Below, piece by piece: positions 29,086-38,795 of a stretch of 64,000 nucleotides of DNA. A model generated the notes under the pieces. The model did no database searches. It was not told the origin of the DNA and worked only from the letters and a program-made list of their open reading frames with translations. This stretch comes from Bacillota bacterium (GTDB taxonomy: Bacteria > Bacillota > Ch66 > Ch109): assembly GCA_013178275.1 (NCBI GenBank), contig JABLWZ010000014.1:53201-117200 (forward strand), in the 5' to 3' direction. How positions within the stretch are numbered: position 1 is the first letter of the stretch; every line of letters starts with the position of its first letter. Made by a program: the position numbers and the translations under genes.

Positions 29086-29613
29086 CTATAGCTTCTCAAC
29101 CTGAGCAAAATCCAATTCGGTCGGGGTTTCTCTCCCAAACATGGAAATCATCACCCGGGTCTTGCCCTTTTCGGGGTATATCTCCCCGATGGTGCCGGTG
29201 AAGTTCTGGAACGGACCAGCAATAACCCGCACCGTCTCGCCCACCGTGAGGTCGATCTTGGGCCTGGAGTCGTCCAGTCCCATCTGGCGCAGTATTTGCT
29301 TGATCTCGGTCCCCCGCAGAGGAATCGGCTTGGACCCCGAACCCACGAACCCGGTCACTCCCGGGGTGTTGCGCACCACGTACCAGGAATCGTCGGTCAT
29401 GATCATTTCCACCAGGACGTAGCCGGGGAAGATCTTCTTCTTGACCAGCCGCTTCTTGCCGTTTTTAAACTCCATCTCGTTTTCCATGGGAACCAGGACA
29501 CGGAAGATCTTATCCTCCATGCTCATCGATTCGACCCGCTTTTCCAGGTTGGCCTTCACCTTGTTCTCGTACCCGGAATAGGTATGAATCACGAACCAGT
29601 TTTTGTCTTCCAT
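29086..29613 (-). CDS. nusG: Transcription termination/antitermination factor NusG
   Basis: A 175-residue protein with the NGN domain (NWFVIHTYSGYENKVKANLE, FPGYVLVEM) and a C-terminal KOW domain (GETVRVIAGPFQNFTGTIGE). NusG binds RNA polymerase and links it to the ribosome through S10 or to Rho. The secE-nusG-rplK order is conserved. Confidence 0.98.
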   Translation of the reverse strand: MEDKNWFVIHTYSGYENKVKANLEKRVESMSMEDKIFRVLVPMENEMEFKNGKKRLVKKKIFPGYVLVEMIMTDDSWYVVRNTPGVTGFVGSGSKPIPLRGTEIKQILRQMGLDDSRPKIDLTVGETVRVIAGPFQNFTGTIGEIYPEKGKTRVMISMFGRETPTELDFAQVEKL

Positions 29614-29689
29614 AATTCAAGGGACCCACTTTATCTAGGTCCCTCACCCCCTCAGAACCCGGATTTCACTATTCTTCGATTCTACCAGC

Positions 29690-29944
29690 CTATCCCTTGC
29701 CCGTCATCTTAAACAGGTACTCCAGGACAAAGCTGAGAATCGAGTCTGCAAACCAGATTAAAAGTGATACGAACGCCACCGAGACCAGAACCACGGCGGT
29801 GTAGGTAATTATTTCCTTGCGGGAAGGCCAGTGGACCTTCTTTAACTCCGCCCAGGAACTGCGAAAAAAAGCCGTCGTCCTACCTTTCATGGCGCCGGGT
29901 TTCGTGGTATCGACCCGTTTAATACTAGTCACCTTACTTTTCAC
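29690..29944 (-). CDS. secE: Preprotein translocase subunit SecE
   Basis: An 84-residue SecE with one C-terminal membrane helix (YTAVVLVSVAFVSLLIWFAD) after the conserved amphipathic SWAELKKVHWPSRKEII. It clamps SecY. The likely start is GTG with AAAGGA nine bases upstream. The N-terminus is somewhat extended and basic. Confidence 0.95.
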   Translation of the reverse strand: MKSKVTSIKRVDTTKPGAMKGRTTAFFRSSWAELKKVHWPSRKEIITYTAVVLVSVAFVSLLIWFADSILSFVLEYLFKMTGKG

Positions 29945-29987
29945 ATCCTCAGGTCCTTTCGCGTTATCGCGTAAAAAAAGGAACTGT

Positions 29988-30137
29988 TTATTTGGTCTCT
30001 CTATGTGGTGTATGAGTCTTGCAAAACTTGCAATACTTTTTCAACTCGATCCGGTCGGGATCGTTTTTCTTGTTTTTGTTGCTGCTGTAATTGCGCTGTT
30101 TGCACTCTGTACAGGCTAAGGTCACCCCTACCCGCAT
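29988..30137 (-). CDS. rpmG: 50S ribosomal protein L33, zinc form
   Basis: A 49-residue protein, [20 protein letters not shown] and onward, with Cys9, Cys12, Cys36 and Cys39 for zinc. The position before secE is standard. A consensus promoter lies about 40 bases upstream. Confidence 0.95.
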   Translation of the reverse strand: MRVGVTLACTECKQRNYSSNKNKKNDPDRIELKKYCKFCKTHTPHRETK

Positions 30138-30173
30138 TTTTAGCCACCTCCCCGGAGCAACTGTACCCTAACA

Positions 30174-30202
30174 ATTTATCACACGGAAAATATCCTTGTC
30201 AA
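30174..30202 (-). promoter_or_regulatory. Sigma-A promoter for rpmG-secE-nusG-rplKA
   Basis: TTGACA (30197-30202), 17 bases and ATAAAT (30174-30179), with a TG just upstream of the -10. A GGGGAGGTGGC ribosome site follows before the rpmG ATG. Confidence 0.75.
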
Positions 30203-30311
30203 TAGCGCCCAATCTCCCAAAACCGGCGTTTTACGCCCCTCGGTAATAGTGTAACCAGTTCGGACCGGTATAGCAGTCTTCGATGGTTAAACATCATTGA
30301 GGCAGATTAAT

Positions 30312-30333
30312 AGGGGGACTGGTTAGTCCCCCT
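30312..30333 (-). terminator. Hairpin after tuf copy 2
   Basis: AGGGGGACT and AGTCCCCCT form a perfect nine-base stem with a GGTT/AACC loop. The following ATTAATCT is only moderately T-rich. It lies 33 bases after the tuf stop. Confidence 0.6.
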
Positions 30334-30365
30334 AATCCAGCTCGGTCCTGGCCTGGTCGTAAATC

Positions 30366-31571
<1,206 letters not shown>

Positions 31572-31647
31572 CTTGGATTGCCTTCCTCCCTTGTCCCGCC
31601 CCTATCTGGACGGTCTTTAAACGGTTTTTGGGAAAATACCGGTCATA

Positions 31648-31676
31648 ATAATAACTGATTTTGTCCACCTTGTCAA
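31648..31676 (-). promoter_or_regulatory. Sigma-A promoter for tuf copy 2
   Basis: TTGACA (31671-31676), 17-base spacer, TATTAT (31648-31653). It follows the tRNA terminator, so tuf can be expressed apart from the tRNAs. Confidence 0.8.
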
Positions 31677-31715
31677 ACCCTTATCAATTCAGTGTTATTC
31701 TACATATTTCTTGTC

Positions 31716-31749
31716 TAAAAATAAAAGGTCGAGAGGTATACTCCCGACC
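31716..31749 (-). terminator. Terminator of the tRNA operon
   Basis: GGTCGGGAGTATACCTCTCGACC folds into a hairpin followed by TTTTATTTTT on the minus strand. It begins ten bases after the last tRNA. Confidence 0.8.
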
Positions 31750-31759
31750 GATCGTGGTC

Positions 31760-31836
31760 TGGTAGCGGCGCAGGGATTTGAACCCCGGACACTACGGGTA
31801 TGAACCGTATGCTCTGACCAACTGAGCTACGCCGCC
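31760..31836 (-). tRNA. tRNA-Met (CAT), elongator type
   Basis: A 77-base cloverleaf with a paired GGCGGCG acceptor, anticodon loop TTCATAC, T arm GGTTCAAAT and encoded ACCA end. Without the C1 mismatch of an initiator it is read as elongator Met; Ile2 with lysidine is a less likely alternative. Confidence 0.9.
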
Positions 31837-31843
31837 AAAAATA

Positions 31844-31919
31844 TGGAGCCCATAACCGGATTTGAACCGGTGACCTTATCCTTACCAAGGATACGCTCTG
31901 CCTCCTGAGCTATATGGGC
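31844..31919 (-). tRNA. tRNA-Thr (GGT)
   Basis: A 76-base cloverleaf: acceptor GCCCATA with TATGGGC, anticodon loop TTGGTAA, discriminator T and encoded CCA. It is the fourth gene of the tRNA operon. Confidence 0.93.
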
Positions 31920-31920
31920 T

Positions 31921-31996
<76 letters not shown>

Positions 31997-32032
31997 GTGT
32001 AAAGTTATTGTTTTTTCAAACTGAGTAGTAAA

Positions 32033-32117
32033 TGGTGGAGGGGGAAGGATTTGAACCTTCGAAGGCGTCGCCAACAGATTTACAGTCTGCCCCCTTTGGC
32101 CACTCGGGAACCCCTCC
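32033..32117 (-). tRNA. tRNA-Tyr (GTA)
   Basis: An 85-base class II tRNA with a long variable arm, acceptor GGAGGGG, anticodon loop CTGTAAA and encoded CCA. Confidence 0.95.
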
Positions 32118-32146
32118 ATGTTAAATTAAAAAACGCGACCTTCGTT

Positions 32147-32221
32147 TGGAGCCGACGATGGGATTCGAACCCGCAACCTGCTGATTACAAATCAGCTGCT
32201 CTGCCATTGAGCTACGTCGGC
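32147..32221 (-). tRNA. tRNA-Thr (TGT)
   Basis: A 75-base cloverleaf with acceptor GCCGACG/CGTCGGC, anticodon loop TTTGTAA, discriminator T and CCA. It is the first gene of the operon. Confidence 0.94.
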
Positions 32222-32251
32222 ACGTAGTACCCTCGTCGATGCGCAATTAGT

Positions 32252-32280
32252 ATCTTAACAGAAATCCAATCCGCTGTCAA
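32252..32280 (-). promoter_or_regulatory. Sigma-A promoter of the tRNA operon
   Basis: TTGACA (32275-32280), 17 bases, TAAGAT (32252-32257), about 30 bases ahead of tRNA-Thr(TGT). It overlaps the short gap after sigH. Confidence 0.75.
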
Positions 32281-32303
32281 CATCGAGAGCACCCTGTCTC
32301 CGA

Positions 32304-32951
32304 CTACTCGTCGTCTCTCTTTTCCAGGTAGCGCTCAAGCTTTCTTTTGACCCTCTGCAGGGCATTGTCGATCGATTTGACGTGCCGTTTTAAGTCGATC
32401 GCTATCTCCTGGTAGGATTTACCTTCCAGGTAGGACATCAGCACCTTCCACTCCAGAGAACTGAGGATCTCCCCCATTTTCTCCTCGATATTGTCAAACT
32501 CTTCCCGGCTGATGATCAACTCCTCGGGGTCGGTGATCTTGGAACCCGAGATAACGTCCAGCAGGGTCCGGTCGGAGTCTTCGTCGTATATCGGCTTGTT
32601 CAGTGAAACGTAGGAATTCAGCGGGATGTGCTTCTGACGGGTGGCGGTCTTGATGGCGGTGATGATCTGTCGGGTGATGCAGAGTTCGGCGAAGGCCCTG
32701 AAGGAGGAAAGCTTGTCCCCGCGGAAATCGCGGATGGCCTTGAACAGGCCTATCATACCCTCCTGGATGATGTCCTCCCGATCCGCTCCTATGAGGAAAT
32801 ATGACCTTGCCTTGGCGCGTACAAAATTCTTGTACTTGTTGATCAGATGCTCTTCAGCCGACGGATCCCCGTCCTTGACCATGTCTACTATCTCTTCGTC
32901 GGACAAAAGCTTCAGCGCATCTATAATCTCTTTCTGTACGCCAAGACTCAC
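32304..32951 (-). CDS. sigH: RNA polymerase sporulation sigma factor SigH
   Basis: A 215-residue sigma-70 family factor. Region 2 is seen in FVRAKARSYFLIGADREDII with IQEGMIGLFKAIRDFRGD, and region 4 in LEGKSYQEIAIDLKRHVKSI. Length and the rlmB-sigH-tRNA-secE neighbourhood match SigH, the factor for entry into sporulation in Bacilli and Clostridia. A GTG start is chosen, with GGAGG eight bases upstream; a GTG five codons earlier is in frame. Confidence 0.93.
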   Translation of the reverse strand: MSLGVQKEIIDALKLLSDEEIVDMVKDGDPSAEEHLINKYKNFVRAKARSYFLIGADREDIIQEGMIGLFKAIRDFRGDKLSSFRAFAELCITRQIITAIKTATRQKHIPLNSYVSLNKPIYDEDSDRTLLDVISGSKITDPEELIISREEFDNIEEKMGEILSSLEWKVLMSYLEGKSYQEIAIDLKRHVKSIDNALQRVKRKLERYLEKRDDE

Positions 32952-33108
32952 CCAGATCGCCTCCACCCTGATATTTAGGTATTGACTCTGGCAAAACCAG
33001 ATAAACCAGATATCCTTCTCAAACTGGGTATTAAGCAGAAGATTTTACTCAAGCTAGAATGTATGCATCAAGAGTTGCATAGGTGAGGGGCTGTCCGTTG
33101 ACATACAC

Positions 33109-33138
33109 ATTATAACTGAAAGCACAAAAGGGCGTCAA
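33109..33138 (-). promoter_or_regulatory. Sigma-A promoter for sigH
   Basis: TTGACG (33133-33138), 18 bases, TATAAT (33109-33114). The leader to the sigH start is about 150 bases and holds no further gene. Confidence 0.75.
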
Positions 33139-33169
33139 GTTCCCTTTTTCGCCCTATTCTTCGAGCCGA

Positions 33170-34000
33170 TCAGGAATTTTTTCCCATCCTCTGGCGCAGG
33201 GCCTCGTAGAGGATGACCCCGGCTGCCACCGAGGCGTTCAGCGACCCGATCTGGCCCCTCATCGGCAGGGCCGCCAGGTAGTCGCAGGTCCTGAGGGTCA
33301 GCTGGCTCAGTCCTTTGCCCTCCCCGCCGATCACCAGCACCAGCCCTCCGGTCAGGTCCGACTGGTGGTAGAGGGATTGGCCCTCGGGCGCTAGTCCTAC
33401 CACCCAGCACCCCTTCTGCTTCAGGTACTCCAGGGTCTGGACCAGGTTGCTGACCCGGGCCACCGGCACCAGGTCGACAGCCCCCGCCGAGGCCTTGACC
33501 ACACCTCCCGCCACCTGGACCGAGCGCCGCTTGGTGATGATAACTCCGTGCGCGCCCACCGCTTCCACCGTGCGGAGTATCGCTCCCAGGTTCTGCGGGT
33601 CTTCCAGGCCGTCCAGAGCCACCAGCCAGGGCGCTTCCCCGCGCTCCGCGGCCAGGCTCAGCAGGTCGTCCACCTCTACATAGGCACGCGGCAGGACCGA
33701 GGCGACCACCCCCTGGTGGTTTATCCCTTCCGCCATGGCGTCTAGCTTACTGCGGTCCACCTCCAGCACCGGGACTCCCGCCTCCCGGGCCAGCCGGCGT
33801 ATCTCCCCGATGGAACCGTCGTGCGAGTCCCTGGCCATCCAGACCCGGTTGACCGGGACCCCGGCCTTGAAGAGTTCCATCACTGGGCGGCGGCCCGCCC
33901 GCATCTCCGAGTCATCCCGCCGGTGGGCCGCGGGTCCCGGCCGACCACCGCTTCTTCTTTTGTTCGGCAACCTTTGACTGCGCTCGCTGATGGTAATCAT
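33170..34000 (-). CDS. rlmB: 23S rRNA 2'-O-methyltransferase, TrmH/SpoU family (RlmB-like)
   Basis: A 276-residue SPOUT methyltransferase. The three knot motifs are visible: NLGAILRTVEA, LVIGGEGKGLS and IGSLNASVAAGVILYEALR. It has the usual N-terminal substrate-binding domain (RRPVMELFKAGVPVNRVWMA) after about 30 extra basic residues. RlmB methylates G2251 of 23S rRNA in E. coli; the position here is inferred. The gene precedes sigH, as in many Firmicutes. Confidence 0.88.
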   Translation of the reverse strand: MITISERSQRLPNKRRSGGRPGPAAHRRDDSEMRAGRRPVMELFKAGVPVNRVWMARDSHDGSIGEIRRLAREAGVPVLEVDRSKLDAMAEGINHQGVVASVLPRAYVEVDDLLSLAAERGEAPWLVALDGLEDPQNLGAILRTVEAVGAHGVIITKRRSVQVAGGVVKASAGAVDLVPVARVSNLVQTLEYLKQKGCWVVGLAPEGQSLYHQSDLTGGLVLVIGGEGKGLSQLTLRTCDYLAALPMRGQIGSLNASVAAGVILYEALRQRMGKNS

Positions 34001-34007
34001 CCCGCCT

Positions 34008-34700
34008 TTAGCTTAGTGCTTCCTCGACCGCCTTCCGGGCGTGAATCGTGGTGGTATCGAACAGGGGTGTCTCCGTGTCCTGCTGCTTTATCAGCAGGGG
34101 TATCTCCGTGCACCCCAGGACTATACCCTGGCAGCCCCGGTCAACCAGACCTTCTATCACCTTTAGGTAGTATTTGCGGGACCGGTCGTCGATTATCCCC
34201 CGGCACAGCTCGTTGTAAATCACGTCGTGAATCACCTGCCGCTCACGCTCGTCGGGGGTTATGACCTCCAGTCCGTGACGGGCGGCCAACCGTCCTTTAT
34301 AGAAGTCCTGTTCCATGGTGAACCGGGTGCCTAATAGCCCCACCCGGTTGATTCCCGCCTCCTTGACCCGAAGGGCTGCGGCATCCGCGATATGGATCAT
34401 CGGGACGCTGACCGACGCGCTGATGGCGTCGAAGACCTTGTGCATGGTGTTGGTGCAGAGCAGGATCAGGTCGGCCCCGCCGCGGGCGACCTTGCCCGCC
34501 GCGTCGGCCAGGATGCGGGTCATCGCCTCCCAGTCGCCCTCATTCTGGAGTGTTTCGATCTCGGCGAAGTCCACGCTGTACATGACGCACCGGGCGGAGT
34601 GGCTGCCCCCCAGCCGGTCCCTGACCGACTGGTTGATAATGCGGTAGTACTCGGCTGAAGACTCCCAACTCATGCCCCCGAGCAGGCCTATGGTCTTCAT
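34008..34700 (-). CDS. Aspartate/glutamate racemase family protein
   Basis: A 230-residue cofactor-independent racemase with an N-terminal MKTIGLLGGMSWESSAEYY and the two catalytic cysteines in LLCTNTMH and VLGCTEIP. The family interconverts L- and D-aspartate or other amino acids; substrate cannot be told from sequence alone. AGGAGG lies eight bases ahead of the ATG. It sits between thyX and rlmB, an unusual insertion in this neighbourhood. Confidence 0.88.
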   Translation of the reverse strand: MKTIGLLGGMSWESSAEYYRIINQSVRDRLGGSHSARCVMYSVDFAEIETLQNEGDWEAMTRILADAAGKVARGGADLILLCTNTMHKVFDAISASVSVPMIHIADAAALRVKEAGINRVGLLGTRFTMEQDFYKGRLAARHGLEVITPDERERQVIHDVIYNELCRGIIDDRSRKYYLKVIEGLVDRGCQGIVLGCTEIPLLIKQQDTETPLFDTTTIHARKAVEEALS

Positions 34701-34717
34701 GGTTCCAACCTCCTGGA

Positions 34718-35425
34718 TCATCGTCCGCTGATCCCTATAGTGGATAGAGGATTGAACAGGTCGTCAGTGATGACTACTTCCGCGTAGTGCTCCACGGGGA
34801 AGTTCGTGTCGCAGGGCACGTCCTCGAACAGCGCCGGCAGCCGCTGCTGGAACAGCTTCAGCAGGGGGATGGCCGCCTGCCGCATCTGGGGATGGGCGGC
34901 GGCCGAGCAGCGGAGGTTGAAGAAGTGCCTCCACTCCCGCATGTTGTAGGTGGTAACCAGCTCCGTCTTCAGGGAATTCGGAAGGACCGAGCGCGCCTCC
35001 TGCGCCGAGCATCCCTGCCGCAGCAGTGCCAGGTAGGCCTTTTCCGCCGCCAGGCAGCCCCCTGCCCATGTTTCATAAGCTTCCCCGGAGAAGAAGTAAG
35101 GCTCGATCACCGTTATCTCATTGCCGAACTTGTCCCGGCTGTAGTTGCAGTAGCGGGTCGATTCCTGGCTGTAGCTGGCGATCCGGTGCCGGACTATCTC
35201 GTGGGTCACCCCCCGGTCGACGATAAACATCACCGTGGCCTTCTCGTGCTCGATCACCGACTCGTGGCCGATGGCGACCTTGGACTTCAGAAAATCGGGG
35301 TTGAATTCATCCCCCATGCGGTCCTCGGACTTGTAGCAGACCCGGGTATAGCGCTCCAGGCGGCGCAGCAGACCTTCATCCAGCTGCCCCTCCGGCACCA
35401 GCACCTGCGGCTTGATAACGATCAT
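34718..35425 (-). CDS. thyX: Flavin-dependent thymidylate synthase
   Basis: A 235-residue ThyX. The motif RHRIASYSQESTR at residues 79-91 matches the RHRx7S signature that binds FAD and dUMP. It makes dTMP using methylene-THF and NADPH without producing dihydrofolate. thyX next to mrnC is common in Clostridia. A promoter lies about 120 bases upstream. Confidence 0.96.
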   Translation of the reverse strand: MIVIKPQVLVPEGQLDEGLLRRLERYTRVCYKSEDRMGDEFNPDFLKSKVAIGHESVIEHEKATVMFIVDRGVTHEIVRHRIASYSQESTRYCNYSRDKFGNEITVIEPYFFSGEAYETWAGGCLAAEKAYLALLRQGCSAQEARSVLPNSLKTELVTTYNMREWRHFFNLRCSAAAHPQMRQAAIPLLKLFQQRLPALFEDVPCDTNFPVEHYAEVVITDDLFNPLSTIGISGR

Positions 35426-35544
35426 TTCGCCTCTCCTTTTTTCATCATTGTCGCCTATCGCTCTACCGGATACAGCCTATCGAGATGTCGGGCTGACCGG
35501 AGCTGCCCGGCTTGGGATTTTTACTTCATCTTCCGCCTTACTTT

Positions 35545-35573
35545 ATTAAATCCTAGTTCTTTTGCCCCGTCAA
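35545..35573 (-). promoter_or_regulatory. Sigma-A promoter for thyX
   Basis: TTGACG (35568-35573), 17 bases, TTTAAT (35545-35550), downstream of the mrnC terminator. It probably serves thyX, the racemase and rlmB. Confidence 0.65.
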
Positions 35574-35613
35574 TCAGCTTTATGCAACATCCCGGCCTGA
35601 TAACCGTATAGAA

Positions 35614-35635
35614 GAAACCGGCCCAGGCCGGTTTC
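35614..35635 (-). terminator. Terminator after mrnC
   Basis: GAAACCGGCC and GGCCGGTTTC form a near-perfect stem with a very short loop, followed by TTCTATA. It lies 18 bases after the mrnC stop and closes the cysE-cysS-mrnC unit. Confidence 0.65.
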
Positions 35636-35652
35636 CTAAAAGCAGTCTCTTT

Positions 35653-36066
35653 TTACTGTTTATCTTCACCCGGCCACGGCAGCCTCGATAGTATCTCCTC
35701 CAGCCGCTCGTCGTCCCCCTTCAAGTATAGATACCCGATCAAACTCTCCAGGCCGGTGCTGCGGCGGTACTCGGTGACCTCGGCCCCCTTGGGCGGCGAC
35801 CCCGAGTTGGCGTTGCGCCCCCGCTTCATCACCCGTATCTCTGCCTCGGTGAGCTGCTCCTCGATCTGTTTTAAAAACCGGGACTGGCTGCTGGCGCGGA
35901 CCAGGCTGACCGCTTCCTGGTGCAGGAGGTTTACCTTGGTGATCCCCCGGGCTACCAGCGCGCTGCGTACATACAGCTCGTAAACCGCGTCTCCGATATA
36001 GGCCAGCACCAGCGGGGGAATCTGCTCCGGGTCCTGGCCGGCCCCAAACATCCGCCTGAGCGGCAA
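35653..36066 (-). CDS. mrnC: Mini-ribonuclease III
   Basis: About 137 residues with the catalytic RNase III fold only (LAYIGDAVYELYVR, the Asp and Glu of the active site, and ANSGSPPKGAEVTEYRRSTG). It matures 23S rRNA in B. subtilis and works as a homodimer. The gene directly follows cysS, as in many Firmicutes. A TTG with AGGGAG eight bases ahead is the best start; ATG at 36051 is an alternative. Confidence 0.92.
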   Translation of the reverse strand: MPLRRMFGAGQDPEQIPPLVLAYIGDAVYELYVRSALVARGITKVNLLHQEAVSLVRASSQSRFLKQIEEQLTEAEIRVMKRGRNANSGSPPKGAEVTEYRRSTGLESLIGYLYLKGDDERLEEILSRLPWPGEDKQ

Positions 36067-36071
36067 TAGGC

Positions 36072-37541
<1,470 letters not shown>

Positions 37542-37577
37542 GCGTTTTCCCCCTTAAAACGAATAGCCTCGTGCTGG

Positions 37578-37636
37578 CGATTAAGCTCTATGTCGCTCTT
37601 AATCTAATTTTCGTCGGTGGCTGACATTCCCGCTCT
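37578..37636 (+). repeat. Intergenic repeat element, short copy 2, overlapping the end of cysE
   Basis: CGATTAAGCTCTATGTCGCT, then GTCGGTGGCTGACATTCCCGCT, matches both ends of the short element at 4985. The last 15 or so codons of cysE, including its stop, are read through it on the other strand. Confidence 0.65.
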
Positions 37637-38289
37637 TCCATTTCTTCTACTTTCCGCTCCAGCGCCTCTATCTGCCGCTGCATCGACTGCAGCAGATCGG
37701 CCACCGGGTCGGGAAGCTTGTTGTGCTGCAGGTCTACATCGTCCTGAGCCCCGGCCACCCGTTCACCGTTCATGCTCACAATCCTCCCCGGCACCCCCAC
37801 CACCGTACAGTTGGGAGGCACGTTATCCAGGACCACCGAGCCCGAGCCGATCTTCACGTTGTCACCGATGGTGATCGCCCCCAGCACCTTGGCCCCGGTG
37901 GCTACCACCACGTTGTTCCCGATGGTCGGGTGACGCTTCCCCTTCTGCTTGCCGGTCCCGCCCAGGGTGATGCCCTGGTACAGGGTGACGTTGTTTCCGA
38001 TCTCGGTGGTCTCACCGATCACCACGCCCATACCGTGGTCGATAAACAGTCCCTCTCCTATCTTTGCCCCGGGGTGGATCTCTATCCCCGTGAAGTGCCT
38101 GGCAACATGGGAGATGAACCGGGCCAGCACGAACCAGCCCCGCTTATATGCACGATGGGACAGCCGATGCATCAGTACGGCATGAAAACCCGGGTAACAG
38201 AAGATGACCTCCCACCTGCTCCGAGCCGCTGGGTCCCGATCGAACACCACCTGGATATCCCGTTTGATCCGGCTAAATATCCGCGCCAC
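37588..38289 (-). CDS. cysE: Serine O-acetyltransferase
   Basis: A 233-residue left-handed beta-helix acetyltransferase (hexapeptide repeats after [20 protein letters not shown]; active-site His in DHG). It makes O-acetylserine from serine and acetyl-CoA for cysteine synthesis. The extreme C-terminus ([14 protein letters not shown]) is encoded by an intergenic repeat and is unlikely to be conserved. The start is GTG with GAGGTGA ahead. Confidence 0.95.
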   Translation of the reverse strand: MARIFSRIKRDIQVVFDRDPAARSRWEVIFCYPGFHAVLMHRLSHRAYKRGWFVLARFISHVARHFTGIEIHPGAKIGEGLFIDHGMGVVIGETTEIGNNVTLYQGITLGGTGKQKGKRHPTIGNNVVVATGAKVLGAITIGDNVKIGSGSVVLDNVPPNCTVVGVPGRIVSMNGERVAGAQDDVDLQHNKLPDPVADLLQSMQRQIEALERKVEEMEERECQPPTKIRLRAT

Positions 38290-38317
38290 TTTGCTTCACC
38301 TCTGCTATCGAATATAA

Positions 38318-38566
38318 ATTAAACCCCTACGCCTGACAGAGGCGAAGGGGTTATTTCGCGGTTCCACTCTGATTAAACCGCCCGGGAATCCGGACTGTTT
38401 ATCTCTTCCCCTACAACGTGGGGTCCTCGTCCCGACCTACTTACAGGTTTCGGCCGGAAGGCTCCCGGGCGCACTTTCACTCGACTTCCCGCCGGAGCCA
38501 CTTTCAGCCGCCGATGGCTCCTCTCTGGGGGGGTTGCCGGGTTACTCTTCCCGTTCCAAGCCTTTT
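38318..38566 (-). ncRNA. T-box leader, cysteine-specific
   Basis: The leader before cysE-cysS ends with the T-box sequence AGAGTGGAACCGCGA (38356-38370) and a terminator AACCCCTTCGCC...GGCGTAGGGGTT followed by TAATTT. A likely specifier TGC (Cys) lies at 38471-38473 in a GAAAGTGCG context. The variable base in TGGA would pair with U73, which is the discriminator of tRNA-Cys. Distal Stem I features (GAGAGGAGCC, GGCTGAAAGTGGCTC) are recognisable. Uncharged tRNA-Cys would stabilise the antiterminator. Confidence 0.85.
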
Positions 38567-38630
38567 TCTATTTATTCAGTATAAACGAATTATAAAGGCT
38601 AGCAGCCAAGGTGTCAATACGGGCTTGTTT

Positions 38631-38725
38631 TCGGTCGTCGGTCGTCGGTCGTCGGTCGTCGGTCGTCGGTCGTCGGTCGTCGGTCGTCGGTCGTCGGTCG
38701 TCGGTAGTCAGTTGTCGGTAGTCGG
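38631..38725 (+). repeat. Heptamer tandem array (TCGTCGG)
   Basis: About ten back-to-back copies of TCGTCGG (38631-38706) run into degenerate copies TCGGTAGTCAGTTGTCGGTA and GTCGG. It is a simple low-complexity array in the gap between gltX and the T-box, with no CRISPR-type spacers. Confidence 0.85.
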
Positions 38726-38733
38726 ACTTGTGT

Positions 38734-38784
38734 GAATTTGCCGAAGGCAAATTCAATTTAATTGGAATCCGCGCAGCGGATTCC
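38734..38784. repeat. Two palindromes next to the gltX stop
   Basis: GAATTTGCC-GAA-GGCAAATTC and GGAATCCGC-GCA-GCGGATTCC are two perfect nine-base inverted repeats with three-base loops, ten bases apart. The first is shared with 26833. They begin 12 bases beyond the gltX stop and may act as its terminator, though a clear T-run is lacking. Confidence 0.7.
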
Positions 38785-38795
38785 TTCTACTCCGA

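Noticed and set aside
35437..35510. Diverged copy of the intergenic repeat upstream of thyX
   Set aside because: TGTCGCCTATCGCTC and TGTCGGGCTGACC are suggestive, but order and spacing do not match the other copies.
38631..38725. Possible CRISPR array
   Set aside because: Units are seven bases, contiguous, with no spacers and no cas genes in the window.
38568..38756. Open frame encoding repeated DDRRPTT units
   Set aside because: It is only the translation of the TCGTCGG heptamer array (seven bases times three gives a seven-residue repeat). There is no ribosome site and no conserved sequence.
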